From the NCBI GenBank assembly GCA_030684405.1, contig JAUXYA010000009.1:1-64000 (forward strand): a stretch of 64,000 nt of DNA, in the 5' to 3' direction. Positions 16,313-24,239 of this stretch are shown here, in pieces; the stretch's first letter is position 1; each line of letters starts with the position of its first letter. The stretch comes from Burkholderiales bacterium (GTDB lineage: Bacteria > Pseudomonadota > Gammaproteobacteria > Burkholderiales > SG8-41). The translations under genes were made by a program, and so were the position numbers. The notes under the pieces were generated by a model, which made no database searches, was not told where the DNA came from, and worked only from the letters and a program-made list of their open reading frames with translations.

Positions 16313-17158
16313 ATGTACAAGCCGGAATTCAAAGCCGAGGTGGCGCGATTTGCGCGGCGCCTCGCACTGCATACCTGGACCCTGGAATCGACGCCGTTCC
16401 CCGAAGTGCTGCGGGTCGCGCGCGAGGCCGGCTGGAATGCCGTCGAAATCCGTCGCAGCGATGTCCTGCAGGCCTACAAGGCCGGGTACACCCGCGAGAA
16501 AGTCATCGTCATGATCGGTGACGCGGGCATTCCGGTCGCCGTGACCGGCACCGAGTACGGCCTGCTGTTTGCCGCAGGCGCCGAGCGTAAACGCCTGCTT
16601 GCCGTGCTCGACGAGACCTGTTTCATTGCCCGCGCCGTCGGCTGCGACATGATCATGACTGCCACCGGGCAGGCTGCCGGCAGCCTCGACACCGCGGTGG
16701 CCAATATGCGCGCTGCCGCCGATGTCGTCGCCGGCCACGGCCTGCGCATTGCCTACGAATTCAGTTCGGCGCACCAGACCATGAACACACTGGACATTGC
16801 ACAGGAATTGCATGCGCGGGTCGCGCATCCGGCTTTTGGCCTGCTGCTCGACACCTACCACCTCGAACGCAGCGGGGCCGGCGGCCGCGGTTTTGCCGGC
16901 GTGCCCGCAGAACACATATTCGCCATCCAGTACAGCGATGTGCCGGTTACTGCGCCGCAGGGCATGTTGCGGCCTACCGATCGCCTGACCCCGGGACGCG
17001 GCTGCGTACGCTGGGCGGAAGTGTTTGCGCTGCTCGCCGAAAAAAGTTATCAGGGTTACCTCAGTTACGAGGCACCGAACCCGGAACTGTGGGCACGGCC
17101 CGCGGTAGAAGCGGCGCGCGAGGGTGTCGCCGCTACCCGCGCACTGCTCGGCGCTTGA
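16313..17158 (+). CDS. TIM-barrel sugar phosphate isomerase/epimerase family protein
   Basis: 281 residues of the xylose-isomerase-like AP-endonuclease-2 fold. Strand-end segments include LALHTWTLESTPF, AVEIRR, IAYEFSSAH, LLLDTYHLERSG, FAIQYSDVP and GYLSYEAPN; the acidic and histidine residues match the metal ligands of the fold. Family members isomerise sugars or act as dehydratases, so substrate cannot be assigned. ATG at 16313 was chosen; a GTG at 16283 would extend it by ten residues. It is followed by frmA after about 50 bases. Confidence 0.82.
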   Translation: MYKPEFKAEVARFARRLALHTWTLESTPFPEVLRVAREAGWNAVEIRRSDVLQAYKAGYTREKVIVMIGDAGIPVAVTGTEYGLLFAAGAERKRLLAVLDETCFIARAVGCDMIMTATGQAAGSLDTAVANMRAAADVVAGHGLRIAYEFSSAHQTMNTLDIAQELHARVAHPAFGLLLDTYHLERSGAGGRGFAGVPAEHIFAIQYSDVPVTAPQGMLRPTDRLTPGRGCVRWAEVFALLAEKSYQGYLSYEAPNPELWARPAVEAAREGVAATRALLGA

Positions 17159-17207
17159 TTCGTTTGTTGCCATTTCATCAATTCCGCGAAACCACAGGAG
17201 AAGCTGC

Positions 17208-18317
17208 ATGAAAACCAGAGCCGCTGTTGCACACAAGGCCGGAGCGCCGCTGACCATCGAAACCGTCGACCTCGACGGCCCGCGCGCGGGCGAAGTGCTG
17301 GTCGAGATCAAGGCCACCGGCATTTGCCACACTGACGAGTTCACCCGTTCGGGCGCCGATCCCGAAGGCATATTCCCGGCGATCCTCGGCCACGAAGGCG
17401 CGGGCGTAGTGGTCGACATCGGCCCCGGTGTCACCAGCCTGAAGAAGGGCGACCACGTGATTCCGCTCTATACGCCGGAATGCCGCCAGTGCGAATACTG
17501 CCTCAGTGGCAAGACCAATCTTTGCCAGGCGATCCGTACAACCCAGGGCCAGGGCGTGATGCCTGACGGCAGCAGCCGTTTCTCGATCGGCGGCGACAAG
17601 GTGTTCCATTACATGGGCACCTCGACTTTCGCCAATCACACCGTGGTGCCGGAAATCGCGTTGGCGAAAATCCGCGAGGATGCGCCTTTCGACAAGGTCT
17701 GCTACATCGGCTGCGGCGTCACCACCGGCATCGGCGCGGTGATCAACACCGCCAAGGTCGAGCCCGGCGCCAATGTCGTGGTATTCGGCCTCGGCGGCAT
17801 CGGCTTGAACGTCATTCAGGGCGCGCGCATGGCCGGTGCCAACATGATCGTCGGCGTCGACCTCAATCCCTCACGCAAGCCGCTGGCCGAAAAATTCGGC
17901 ATGACCCACTTCGTCAACCCGAGGGAAGTCGAAGGCGACCTGGTGCCCTATCTGGTCAACCTGACCCAGGGCGGCGCTGACTACAGCTTCGAATGCATCG
18001 GGAATGTCGAGGTCATGCGCCAGGCGCTGGAGTGCTGCCACAAGGGTTGGGGCGTGTCGGTGATCATCGGCGTCGCCGGGGCAGGGCAGGAAATCAAGAC
18101 CCGGCCCTTCCAACTGGTCACGGGCCGAGTGTGGAAAGGCACGGCCTTCGGCGGTGCCAAGGGCCGGCGTGATGTGCCGAAGATTGTCGACTGGTATATG
18201 GAGGGCAAGATCAATATTGACGATCTGATTACGCACCAGCTCGCGCTTGAGGACATCAACAAGGGCTTCGACCTGATGCATTCCGGGGAGTCGATACGGA
18301 GTGTAGTGAGGTTCTGA
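17208..18317 (+). CDS. frmA: S-(hydroxymethyl)glutathione dehydrogenase / class III alcohol dehydrogenase
   Basis: 369 residues. The catalytic zinc site has Cys40 and His62 (in GHEGAGVV), with the third ligand in CYIGCGVTTGIGA. The structural zinc cysteines are 92, 95, 98 and 106. The NAD site is FGLGGIGLNV. The enzyme oxidises S-hydroxymethylglutathione in formaldehyde detoxification and can act as S-nitrosoglutathione reductase. CAGGAG is seven bases before the ATG at 17208. No frmB esterase or frmR is adjacent, so it stands alone with a TA island downstream. Confidence 0.95.
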   Translation: MKTRAAVAHKAGAPLTIETVDLDGPRAGEVLVEIKATGICHTDEFTRSGADPEGIFPAILGHEGAGVVVDIGPGVTSLKKGDHVIPLYTPECRQCEYCLSGKTNLCQAIRTTQGQGVMPDGSSRFSIGGDKVFHYMGTSTFANHTVVPEIALAKIREDAPFDKVCYIGCGVTTGIGAVINTAKVEPGANVVVFGLGGIGLNVIQGARMAGANMIVGVDLNPSRKPLAEKFGMTHFVNPREVEGDLVPYLVNLTQGGADYSFECIGNVEVMRQALECCHKGWGVSVIIGVAGAGQEIKTRPFQLVTGRVWKGTAFGGAKGRRDVPKIVDWYMEGKINIDDLITHQLALEDINKGFDLMHSGESIRSVVRF

Positions 18318-18329
18318 TTGATTTATATT

Positions 18330-18356
18330 TAAGTGATTGATTTTATTAATATTTTT
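18330..18356 (-). repeat. 27-bp AT-rich dispersed element, copy 1
   Basis: Read on the minus strand this is AAAAATATTAATAAAA then TCAATCACTTA, differing from the copy at 28403-28429 at two positions. It lies 12 bases after the frmA stop codon and just before the relB promoter. Confidence 0.65.
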
Positions 18357-18361
18357 ATGGC

Positions 18362-18392
18362 TTCAAATCGAGCAGCCCGATTGTTATACAAT
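18362..18392 (+). promoter_or_regulatory. Promoter and operator of the relBE-like module
   Basis: A sigma-70-like promoter has TTCAAA at 18362-18367, a 17-base spacer, and TATACA at 18385-18390. The perfect palindrome ATTGT-TAT-ACAAT (18380-18392) covers the -10 box, a natural binding site for the ribbon-helix-helix antitoxin in autorepression. Confidence 0.6.
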
Positions 18393-18428
18393 GTCATACG
18401 ATTTGGGTGAAACACGAGGAGATTTGCC

Positions 18429-18641
18429 ATGCTGGCCGTGAGACTGGAGAAACAACTGGAAGCCGCGATAACGCGCATTGCCGAAGCCACCGGCAGCACC
18501 AAGAGCAGCGTGGTGCGGGAAGCCGTGGTGCGTTATCTGGAAGACCGGGAGGACATCCTGCTTGCAGAACAGGCGCGCAAGGCAGGCGGCCGTGCGAAGT
18601 CCATTGCCGAGGTCAGGAAATCGCTTGGCCTGGACGGTTGA
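18429..18641 (+). CDS. Ribbon-helix-helix antitoxin of a RelBE/ParDE-type module
   Basis: 70 residues. MLAVRLEKQLEAAITRIAEATGSTKSSVVREAVVRYLED forms the N-terminal ribbon-helix-helix DNA-binding fold; the C-terminal half (REDILLAEQARKAGGRAKSIAEVRKSLGL) is the toxin-wrapping tail. It should neutralise the downstream RelE-like toxin and repress its own promoter at 18362-18392, whose -10 box is a perfect palindrome. Its stop overlaps the toxin reading frame by 17 bases. Confidence 0.88.
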   Translation: MLAVRLEKQLEAAITRIAEATGSTKSSVVREAVVRYLEDREDILLAEQARKAGGRAKSIAEVRKSLGLDG

Positions 18642-18894
18642 GATTTCGGGGTTTGCGCAAAAGCAGCTTGCGAAACTCGATCGTCCTGCGGCAGCGCGCA
18701 TCCTCGACTGGCTGGAATCGCGACTGGAGGGGCAGGGTAATCCCCGGCATTTCGGCGAGGCGCTGCGCGGGGAACTCGCTGGCCTGTGGCGCTACCGCAT
18801 CGGCGACTTTCGCGTCATCTGCGAGATACAGGATCAGCGGCTGGTTGTTCACGCGCTGTCCATCGGTCATCGCCGGGAAATTTATCGCAAGTAG
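18625..18894 (+). CDS. RelE/ParE-superfamily toxin
   Basis: 89 residues from a TTG start at 18625, with AGGAAA about four bases upstream. The frame has no closer ATG. The sequence WTVEISGFAQKQLAKLDRPAAARILDWL and the C-terminal LWRYRIGDFRVICEI plus HRREIYRK match the RelE fold, including the conserved R-x-G-x-[FY]R strand. RelE toxins cleave mRNA on the ribosome; ParE members poison gyrase. The C-terminal pattern favours RelE, but the target is not proven. It overlaps the antitoxin gene. Confidence 0.88.
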   Translation: MAWTVEISGFAQKQLAKLDRPAAARILDWLESRLEGQGNPRHFGEALRGELAGLWRYRIGDFRVICEIQDQRLVVHALSIGHRREIYRK

Positions 18895-18979
18895 TGATCC
18901 CGTCCCCGCTTTCCTGTATTTCTCAATGAATCTGTCCGCCGTCGAATCGCGTTAAGATGATTGCTTCGGAGGTATTACC

Positions 18980-19198
18980 ATGAAACAGACTGTGATTCAT
19001 CGCGATCCCGACATACAAGGCGGCGTCCCGGTATTCGCGGGAACCCGCGTCCCGCTGAAAAACCTGTTTGATGCGCTTGAGGCCGGCGACAGCCTGGACC
19101 AATTCCTCGCGGACTATCCTTCGGTGTCACGCGGGCAGGCGGTAACCGCACTGAAGCTGGCGCGTGAAGCAGCTTCCGAGCATGCGCCTGCTGCTTGA
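18980..19198 (+). CDS. DUF433-family antitoxin
   Basis: 72 residues. HRDPDIQGGVPVFAGTRVPLKNLFDALEAGDSLDQFLADYPSVSRGQAVTALKLA is the DUF433 pattern, a small winged-helix/MerR-like DNA-binding unit usually found as antitoxin of a PIN-like toxin. GGAGGT is nine bases before the ATG at 18980. Its 3' end overlaps the next gene by 17 bases, as expected for a coupled toxin-antitoxin pair. Confidence 0.85.
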   Translation: MKQTVIHRDPDIQGGVPVFAGTRVPLKNLFDALEAGDSLDQFLADYPSVSRGQAVTALKLAREAASEHAPAA

Positions 19199-19514
19199 TG
19201 AGTCACTGCCCTGGCGTCTGGCCCGGCTGATCGAAGGGCATGAAGTCGAATCGGTGCAGCGCGCCGGATGGGCGGGGGTCAAGAACGGCGAATTGCTGAA
19301 GCTGGCGGCGTCGAGGTTCGACGCGTTCATTACCGCCGACCAGAATATCCAGTACCAGCAAAACCTCAGTGCCTTGCCGCTGACGGTTTTTGTGCTGGCT
19401 GCGCGCAGCACGGCCTTTGTCGATCTCGCGCCCTTGATTCCCGAATTGCAGTGTTTGTTGTTAAGCCATCAGGCACGGACGTTGATTCGAGTCGAGGTCT
19501 TACGCGATTTTTAA
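19182..19514 (+). CDS. DUF5615 PIN-like toxin
   Basis: 110 residues. MRLLLDESLPWRLARLIEGHEVESVQRAGWAGVKNGELLKLAASRFDAFITADQNIQYQQNL carries the acidic residues of the PIN-like nuclease active site (Asp of LLLDE, Glu of NGELL, Asp of ITADQN). These proteins are predicted RNases paired with DUF433 antitoxins. ATG at 19182 was preferred over the in-frame ATG at 19164 because the family begins with the MRLLLDE strand. It overlaps the antitoxin gene. Confidence 0.85.
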   Translation: MRLLLDESLPWRLARLIEGHEVESVQRAGWAGVKNGELLKLAASRFDAFITADQNIQYQQNLSALPLTVFVLAARSTAFVDLAPLIPELQCLLLSHQARTLIRVEVLRDF

Positions 19515-19526
19515 AATAGGCGAGCT

Positions 19527-19838
19527 ATGAGCTCTCCCCAGATTCAAAAAGAGCATGCAATCGAGACATATAAATCGCTTGTCCAAATTTCAGTCGAAGG
19601 AATAAAACTGCTTGCTCTGTTAAATGGTGATGCGGCAGTGGCCCTTCTGGCCTATCTCGGTAATTTGGCCGGAAAGACTTCGGTCATGCCTGACATGCGC
19701 TACTCAATGGCGTTTTTTTTAGCAAGCGTAGCCCGTATGGAACGAAGTGAAATACGGGGGCGGGGAACGCTTCCCCGTAATCCGCTACGCTCCTTACGGG
19801 CTACATCTACTTTTTTTGAGAATCATGCTGCAATTTAA
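19527..19838 (+). pseudogene. Small membrane-protein gene truncated by a palindromic repeat
   Basis: The first 69 residues look like a real protein: a charged start, then a hydrophobic helix (GIKLLALLNGDAAVALLAYLGNLAG), then MRYSMAFFLASVA, the beginning of a second helix. From residue 70 the frame runs through a repeat whose translation (RMERSEIRGRGTLPRNPLRSL) is the well-known product of a dispersed palindrome. The remaining helices are missing, so the gene is probably broken. It follows the DUF5615 gene by 12 bases. Function unknown. Confidence 0.6.
19728..19804. repeat. Palindromic repeat encoding MERSEIRG-type peptide
   Basis: The left arm GTAGCCCGTATGGAACGAAG (from 19728) and the right arm ending TCCTTACGGGCTAC (to 19804) are near-complementary, with a central CGGGGAACGC-TTCCCCG hairpin. 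This palindrome family recurs in many proteobacteria, where it produces spurious MERSEIRG reading frames. It ends 20 bases before selO. Confidence 0.8.
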
Positions 19839-21327
19839 CAACAGCTACGCCCGCGACCTCGAAGGCCTCTACGTGTCGTGGAAAGCCGCCGAGGTGCCGC
19901 AGCCTAAGCTGATCCGGCTTAACCACGCGCTGGCCGTGGAGCTGGGCCTGGACGAGCAGGCGCTGGATTCCCCCGAAGGCGCGCAACTCTTCTCGGGCAA
20001 CCGGTTGCCTGAAGGCACGGCCGCGATCGCGCAGGCTTACGCCGGCCACCAATTCGGCGGTTTCTCGCCGCAGCTCGGCGACGGCCGCGCGCTGCTGCTG
20101 GGTGAGGTGATCGACAAACAGGGCAGGCGCCGCGACATTGCCTTCAAGGGTTCGGGGCGCACGCCGTTTTCGCGCGGTGGCGACGGCAAGGCGGCGCTGG
20201 GGCCGGTGCTGAGGGAATACCTGATTGGCGAGGCCATGCATGCGCTGGGCATTCCGACCACGCGGGCGCTGGCGGCTGTGACGACTGGCGAATTCGTGCG
20301 CCGCGAGCGCAACCTGCCGGGGGCGGTGCTGACGCGGGTGGCGGCGAGCCATATCCGCGTCGGGACTTTCCAGTTCGCTACTGCGCGTGGCGACAAGGCG
20401 CTGCTGAAAAAACTCGCGGATTACGTGATTGATCGGCACTACCCGGAGATCAGGGGTGCGGATAAACCGTACTTCGGACTGCTGCGTGCGCTTTGCGAGC
20501 GGCAAGCCGCGCTGATCGCGCGCTGGATGAATGTCGGTTTCATCCACGGCGTGATGAACACCGACAACGTGACGCTGTCGGGTGAAACCATCGACTACGG
20601 CCCCTGCGCCTTCATGGATCGTTACGATCCGAATACCGTGTTCAGTTCCATCGACGAACACGGCCGTTATGCCTACGTCAACCAGCCGCCGATCGCCAAT
20701 TGGAACCTTGCACGTTTCGCCGAGGCCCTGCTGCCGCTGCTGATTGGCGAAAGCGGTGGCGAACAGGGCAAGGCAGAGGAGCGGGCCGTGGAGCATGCCA
20801 TGGAAATCCTCGGCGATTTCCAGTCCTGTTACGAAAAGCACTGGCTCGCCGGCATGCGCGGCAAGCTCGGGCTCACGCGCGAGGAGGACGGTGACCTCGA
20901 ACTGGCGCAGGATTTTCTCGCCGGCATGGAAGGCCAGGGTGTCGATTTCACGCAGGCCTTCCGCCGGCTGGCGGATGCCGCAGAAGCCACTGATGCGTCA
21001 CGCGAAGGCTGGCTGCGTCAGTTATATGCTGATGACAACAAGCTTGACGCCTGGCTGCCGCGCTGGCGCGCGCGCATCAATGCGGAAGGCGGCGATCCTG
21101 CAAAGCGCGCTCAGGCGATGCGCGCGGTGAATCCGGTTTACATTCCACGCAATCACAAGGTCGAGGAAGCACTCGATGCCGCAGTCGAACTCGGCAACTA
21201 CGGACCGTTCGAAAAACTGCTCGCCGTGTTGGAGGAGCCCTTCAGCGAAAAGCCGGAATGGGCGGCCTATGCCGAACCGGCGGCTGCGGAAACATCCGCC
21301 GGTTATCGCACCTACTGCGGAACATAG
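19825..21327 (+). CDS. selO: Protein adenylyltransferase SelO (YdiU family)
   Basis: 500 residues of the pseudokinase-fold SelO family, which transfers AMP from ATP to protein hydroxyls in redox stress. Visible signatures are YAGHQFGGFSPQLGDGRALLLGE, AFKGSGRTPFSRGGDGKA, HIRVGTFQ, HGVMNTDN and TIDYGPCAFMDRYDP (metal and nucleotide residues). The C terminus ends YCGT; its cysteine (498) occupies the position that is selenocysteine in eukaryotic SelO, so this copy is the Cys form. The ATG at 19825 gives the usual MLQFNNSYA start. Confidence 0.95.
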   Translation: MLQFNNSYARDLEGLYVSWKAAEVPQPKLIRLNHALAVELGLDEQALDSPEGAQLFSGNRLPEGTAAIAQAYAGHQFGGFSPQLGDGRALLLGEVIDKQGRRRDIAFKGSGRTPFSRGGDGKAALGPVLREYLIGEAMHALGIPTTRALAAVTTGEFVRRERNLPGAVLTRVAASHIRVGTFQFATARGDKALLKKLADYVIDRHYPEIRGADKPYFGLLRALCERQAALIARWMNVGFIHGVMNTDNVTLSGETIDYGPCAFMDRYDPNTVFSSIDEHGRYAYVNQPPIANWNLARFAEALLPLLIGESGGEQGKAEERAVEHAMEILGDFQSCYEKHWLAGMRGKLGLTREEDGDLELAQDFLAGMEGQGVDFTQAFRRLADAAEATDASREGWLRQLYADDNKLDAWLPRWRARINAEGGDPAKRAQAMRAVNPVYIPRNHKVEEALDAAVELGNYGPFEKLLAVLEEPFSEKPEWAAYAEPAAAETSAGYRTYCGT

Positions 21328-21330
21328 TTA

Positions 21331-21357
21331 TAAGTAATTGATTTTATTATTATTTTA
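21331..21357 (-). repeat. 27-bp AT-rich dispersed element, copy 2
   Basis: Contains TAAAATCAATTACTTA on the minus strand, identical over that core to the copy at 28403-28429 and matching at 24 of 27 positions overall. It lies four bases after the selO stop and just past the end of the convergent plcP gene. Confidence 0.65.
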
Positions 21358-21368
21358 TTAACACTGCG

Positions 21369-22169
21369 TCAGGCGGCATCGACGGTATGTAGAGGTACGA
21401 CCTTACCCTGTTCGTCATTAGCCGCGCGTACCTCGGGCTCCCAGCGCACCAGTTCCATGCGACCGTCGGGATGTTCGACCACCGCTGTGCAGCTGTCGAC
21501 CCAGTCGCCGCAGTTGATGTAAGTGACACCGCCGATCTGTCGCAGCACAGGCGTGTGAATGTGGCCGCAGATCACGCCGTCGAGTCCGCGCTGTGTGGCG
21601 GTGTGCGCCACCGCGCTTTCAAAATCGCTGATATAGCTGACCGCCTGCAACACGTTGCGTTTGGCGTAGTCTGCCAGCGACCAGTGTCCGCTGACGCCGA
21701 GCTTGCGCCGCAGCCAGGACAACAAGCGGTTGATGTGGATCAGTACGGTGTACGACATGTCGCCGAGCACCGAGATCCAGCGATGCAGCCGGGTGACCTG
21801 ATCGTACTCGTCGCCGTGCAGCACCAGGTATTTTTTGCCGTCGGCAGCGACATGCACATGTTCGCGCAGCAGGTGGACGTCGCCGAAGTTGGAGTCGACG
21901 TGTTCGCGCAACAGTTCGTCGTGGTTGCCCGGAATCAGGCAGACCTTGGTGTGGTGGCGCGCCATCTTCAGTATTTTCTGCACCACGGTGTTGTGCGTCG
22001 ATGGCCAGTGCACCGAGCGGTTCATCGCCCAGAAGTCGATGATGTCGCCGACCAGGAACAGCTGTTCGCATTCGTATTCGCGCAGGAAGGCGAGCAGGTG
22101 TTCGGCCTGGCAGGCGCGGGTGCCGAGGTGGATGTCGGAGAGAAACAGCGTGCGGACGCGGCGGGTCAT
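21369..22169 (-). CDS. plcP: PlcP-type metallophosphoesterase (LpxH-like)
   Basis: 266 residues. The binuclear metal signature is complete: Asp12 and His14 (SDIHLG), Asp42 (GDIIDFW), Asn82-His83 (GNHDE), HGDEYD, and GHIHTP. The fold is shared by LpxH-like UDP-diacylglucosamine hydrolases and PlcP, the intracellular phospholipase C that turns phosphatidylethanolamine/choline into diacylglycerol under phosphate stress. Its start overlaps the btaB stop (ATGA), and btaA lies upstream, so PlcP is the better call than LpxH. It would supply diacylglycerol to BtaA. Confidence 0.82.
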   Translation of the reverse strand: MTRRVRTLFLSDIHLGTRACQAEHLLAFLREYECEQLFLVGDIIDFWAMNRSVHWPSTHNTVVQKILKMARHHTKVCLIPGNHDELLREHVDSNFGDVHLLREHVHVAADGKKYLVLHGDEYDQVTRLHRWISVLGDMSYTVLIHINRLLSWLRRKLGVSGHWSLADYAKRNVLQAVSYISDFESAVAHTATQRGLDGVICGHIHTPVLRQIGGVTYINCGDWVDSCTAVVEHPDGRMELVRWEPEVRAANDEQGKVVPLHTVDAA

Positions 22170-22897
22170 CGGGCGGTGTTTCCGGTCAGTGACTTGCGCC
22201 CGAGGAAAAGGTAGTAGGGCATGCGCAGCCCGGGAAGATAGGGCAGGGCCGCGGTCGTTTCGCGCAGCACCCGCGTTTCTGTCAGTTGCTGCAGCGTGTC
22301 GACATGAGCGCGGTCGAGGTGCACGCCGTCGTGGCCAAACCAGCGCCGCCAGAACTCGCAGGCGCAGCGATCCACCACGCAGTCACCTCTCGGCAGGCCG
22401 AAATCGACGACGCCGAGCAAACCGCCCGGCTTGAGCATTGCCAGTGCGTTGTCGAGAACAGCCCGCCACTGCGGCATCATCGTCAGCGCATAGGAAAAAT
22501 ACACGCAGTCGGCAGCCTGCAACGGCCGGTAGGTGGTGGCGTCAGCCTCGATGATGCGCACCCGCGGCTGCAGCGCCCAGCGCCGCCGCGCCTGTTCGAG
22601 CAGGGCGGGGCAAAGGTCGACCAGCTCGAAGTGCTGGAAATCGAGCAGTCGTTCGCCAAAGTATTCGGCATTGCGACCGGTGCCGGCGCCCAGTTCGATG
22701 ACGATCGAGCCCTCCGGCGGATCCAGCAACTCCACCAGTTCGCGCCGTCCGTGGAGCAGCTTCTCGCGGAAACTGTCGTAATGCCCGGCTTGGGGACGGT
22801 AAAAGCGCTCAAGGCGCTCGGCGTGGCTGTCGCCGTGGCCTGCGCCCCGCGCCATTTGCCAGAGGGTGCGCAATTCGGCAGTCAACGGTGTTTTCAC
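22166..22897 (-). CDS. btaB: BtaB-type SAM-dependent N-methyltransferase
   Basis: 243 residues of the class I methyltransferase fold: motif I VIELGAGTGRNAEYFGE, then ELVDLCPALLEQA (acidic end of strand 2), IIEADATTY and YFSYALTMMPQW. BtaB trimethylates diacylglyceryl-homoserine to the betaine lipid DGTS. A GTG at 22897, ten bases after the btaA stop, is the likely start, because longer versions overlap btaA without a ribosome-binding site. The gene is sandwiched between btaA and plcP in one operon. Confidence 0.85.
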   Translation of the reverse strand: MKTPLTAELRTLWQMARGAGHGDSHAERLERFYRPQAGHYDSFREKLLHGRRELVELLDPPEGSIVIELGAGTGRNAEYFGERLLDFQHFELVDLCPALLEQARRRWALQPRVRIIEADATTYRPLQAADCVYFSYALTMMPQWRAVLDNALAMLKPGGLLGVVDFGLPRGDCVVDRCACEFWRRWFGHDGVHLDRAHVDTLQQLTETRVLRETTAALPYLPGLRMPYYLFLGRKSLTGNTAR

Positions 22898-22907
22898 AGT
22901 GTCACCG

Positions 22908-24098
22908 TCAGACGCGCACGTCGGCGATGTGGAAGCCGGCATAGGTGTGGACGCGATCCTCTCGGCTCAGTCGCGTGGCCAGCCCGGGGTGATAATCCAG
23001 CAACTCCCGCAATCGGCGGCCGCGGCCAGCGCCCGGCACGGTCAGCGTGTCGAGGTAGGCCGGCTGTGCGTGGGCGCTGCGGAAGATTGCGCGCGCGCCG
23101 GGGGCCGCGCAGTCGAGCAGCGCGGCCCATTCCTCGCGCAGTGCCTCGGGTTTGAACGAGCCCAGCCAGTCCATGTGGTCGAGCAACACGAACTTCGATA
23201 CCTGCGGCTGTTTGTCGTGCAGCAGTTCGGTGACCGTGCACGTGTGGTGGGTGATGCGGTCTGCGAGCCCGTTCTTCAGCGCGAGAAAATTCCCGCGCCT
23301 GAGATATTCCGGGCAGCAGTCGCGGCTGTAGCTGCCGCGCACGTAGACGCGCCAGAAATAGTTCGTCCACAGCGGCAGACTGCGGAACACGTATTCGACG
23401 GCTTCACGCACGAATCCCGGCACGCCTCCGGCGTGCTGGCGGCGCACCTCTTCGTGCTGGGGCGCAGGCACGCCGAGCATGCTCATCGTGATCTGTCGCG
23501 ACAGCGCCCAGTTGACGCCGCGGTTCCACATCCGCGGCGCGACTCGTGCATCGTAGATGCTGCATTGTTCGTCGAGCGACTTGGCCTCGACCAGTTCGTC
23601 GACGGCGTCGCGCAGTTTTGGCTGCAGGTCGAGGTAATGGCGGAACAGCAGCGCGACACGCCCGGACAGGCTGTGGAAGTAGAAGGTGTTGCGCGGATTG
23701 CTGTGGCTGAACCAGTCTCCGGCATCGTCCCAGAAGTCCTGCGCGAAGGGCGACAGGTCGCGCCGCAGCACATCCTGGTACAACTCATGGAAATGCGGGT
23801 GCCGGCCTTCGCCGAAGAGCATGAAAAAATCGGTGTACGACAGTCGGCGGATCCCGGCCAGTTTCAGTTCCAGCAGCGCGGTCTGCCGCGGGTTGGCGTC
23901 GACGGCGTGGATGTGCCGCGGTCCGGCGAGGGCGTAGTCCAGCGCATTGCAGCCGGCGCTGGTGATCACCAGGATCGTGTCCTCCCCGGTGATGCCCAGC
24001 GCCTGCCGGTCCACTGCAGGATCTTCCCAGCAGGTGTTGTAGATCAGCGAGCGGGAATACAGCGCATCGAACACTTTTTCGTTCATGCGCTCACTCAT
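22908..24098 (-). CDS. btaA: BtaA-type SAM:diacylglycerol 3-amino-3-carboxypropyltransferase
   Basis: 396 residues of the DUF3419 family. The N terminus LYSRSLIYNTCWEDPAVDRQAL is the family hallmark, followed by VITSAGCNALDYALAGPRHIHAVDANPRQTALLELK (SAM-binding Rossmann core) and VLLDHMDWL. BtaA moves the aminocarboxypropyl group of SAM to diacylglycerol, the first step of DGTS synthesis. The start is uncertain: ATG at 24098 or 24086, both with poor ribosome-binding sites, or GTG at 24155. It is the first gene of the btaA-btaB-plcP operon. No clear Pho box was found upstream. Confidence 0.9.
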   Translation of the reverse strand: MSERMNEKVFDALYSRSLIYNTCWEDPAVDRQALGITGEDTILVITSAGCNALDYALAGPRHIHAVDANPRQTALLELKLAGIRRLSYTDFFMLFGEGRHPHFHELYQDVLRRDLSPFAQDFWDDAGDWFSHSNPRNTFYFHSLSGRVALLFRHYLDLQPKLRDAVDELVEAKSLDEQCSIYDARVAPRMWNRGVNWALSRQITMSMLGVPAPQHEEVRRQHAGGVPGFVREAVEYVFRSLPLWTNYFWRVYVRGSYSRDCCPEYLRRGNFLALKNGLADRITHHTCTVTELLHDKQPQVSKFVLLDHMDWLGSFKPEALREEWAALLDCAAPGARAIFRSAHAQPAYLDTLTVPGAGRGRRLRELLDYHPGLATRLSREDRVHTYAGFHIADVRV

Positions 24099-24239
24099 GC
24101 GTTTTGTCAGTGAGTTGTTCAAAGTCTTTGATTGTTTTCCGTTATCGACGCGCACAGCCTAACTGGCGATTGTTGCCGTGATGTGACCCGTGGATTGCGG
24201 ATTGGCGTCAGGGCGCCGCGGATTCATTAAAATGAGCGC

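Noticed and set aside
16298-17434. 378-codon minus-strand frame over the isomerase and frmA start
   Set aside because: It crosses two real plus-strand genes and has no family resemblance.
19825-21327. SelO as a selenoprotein
   Set aside because: The C-terminal position that is Sec in eukaryotes is coded by TGC (Cys), and the gene ends normally in TAG.
24099-24239. Pho box upstream of btaA
   Set aside because: I looked for two CTGTCAT-like direct repeats 11 bases apart and found only single weak half-sites such as CTGACA.
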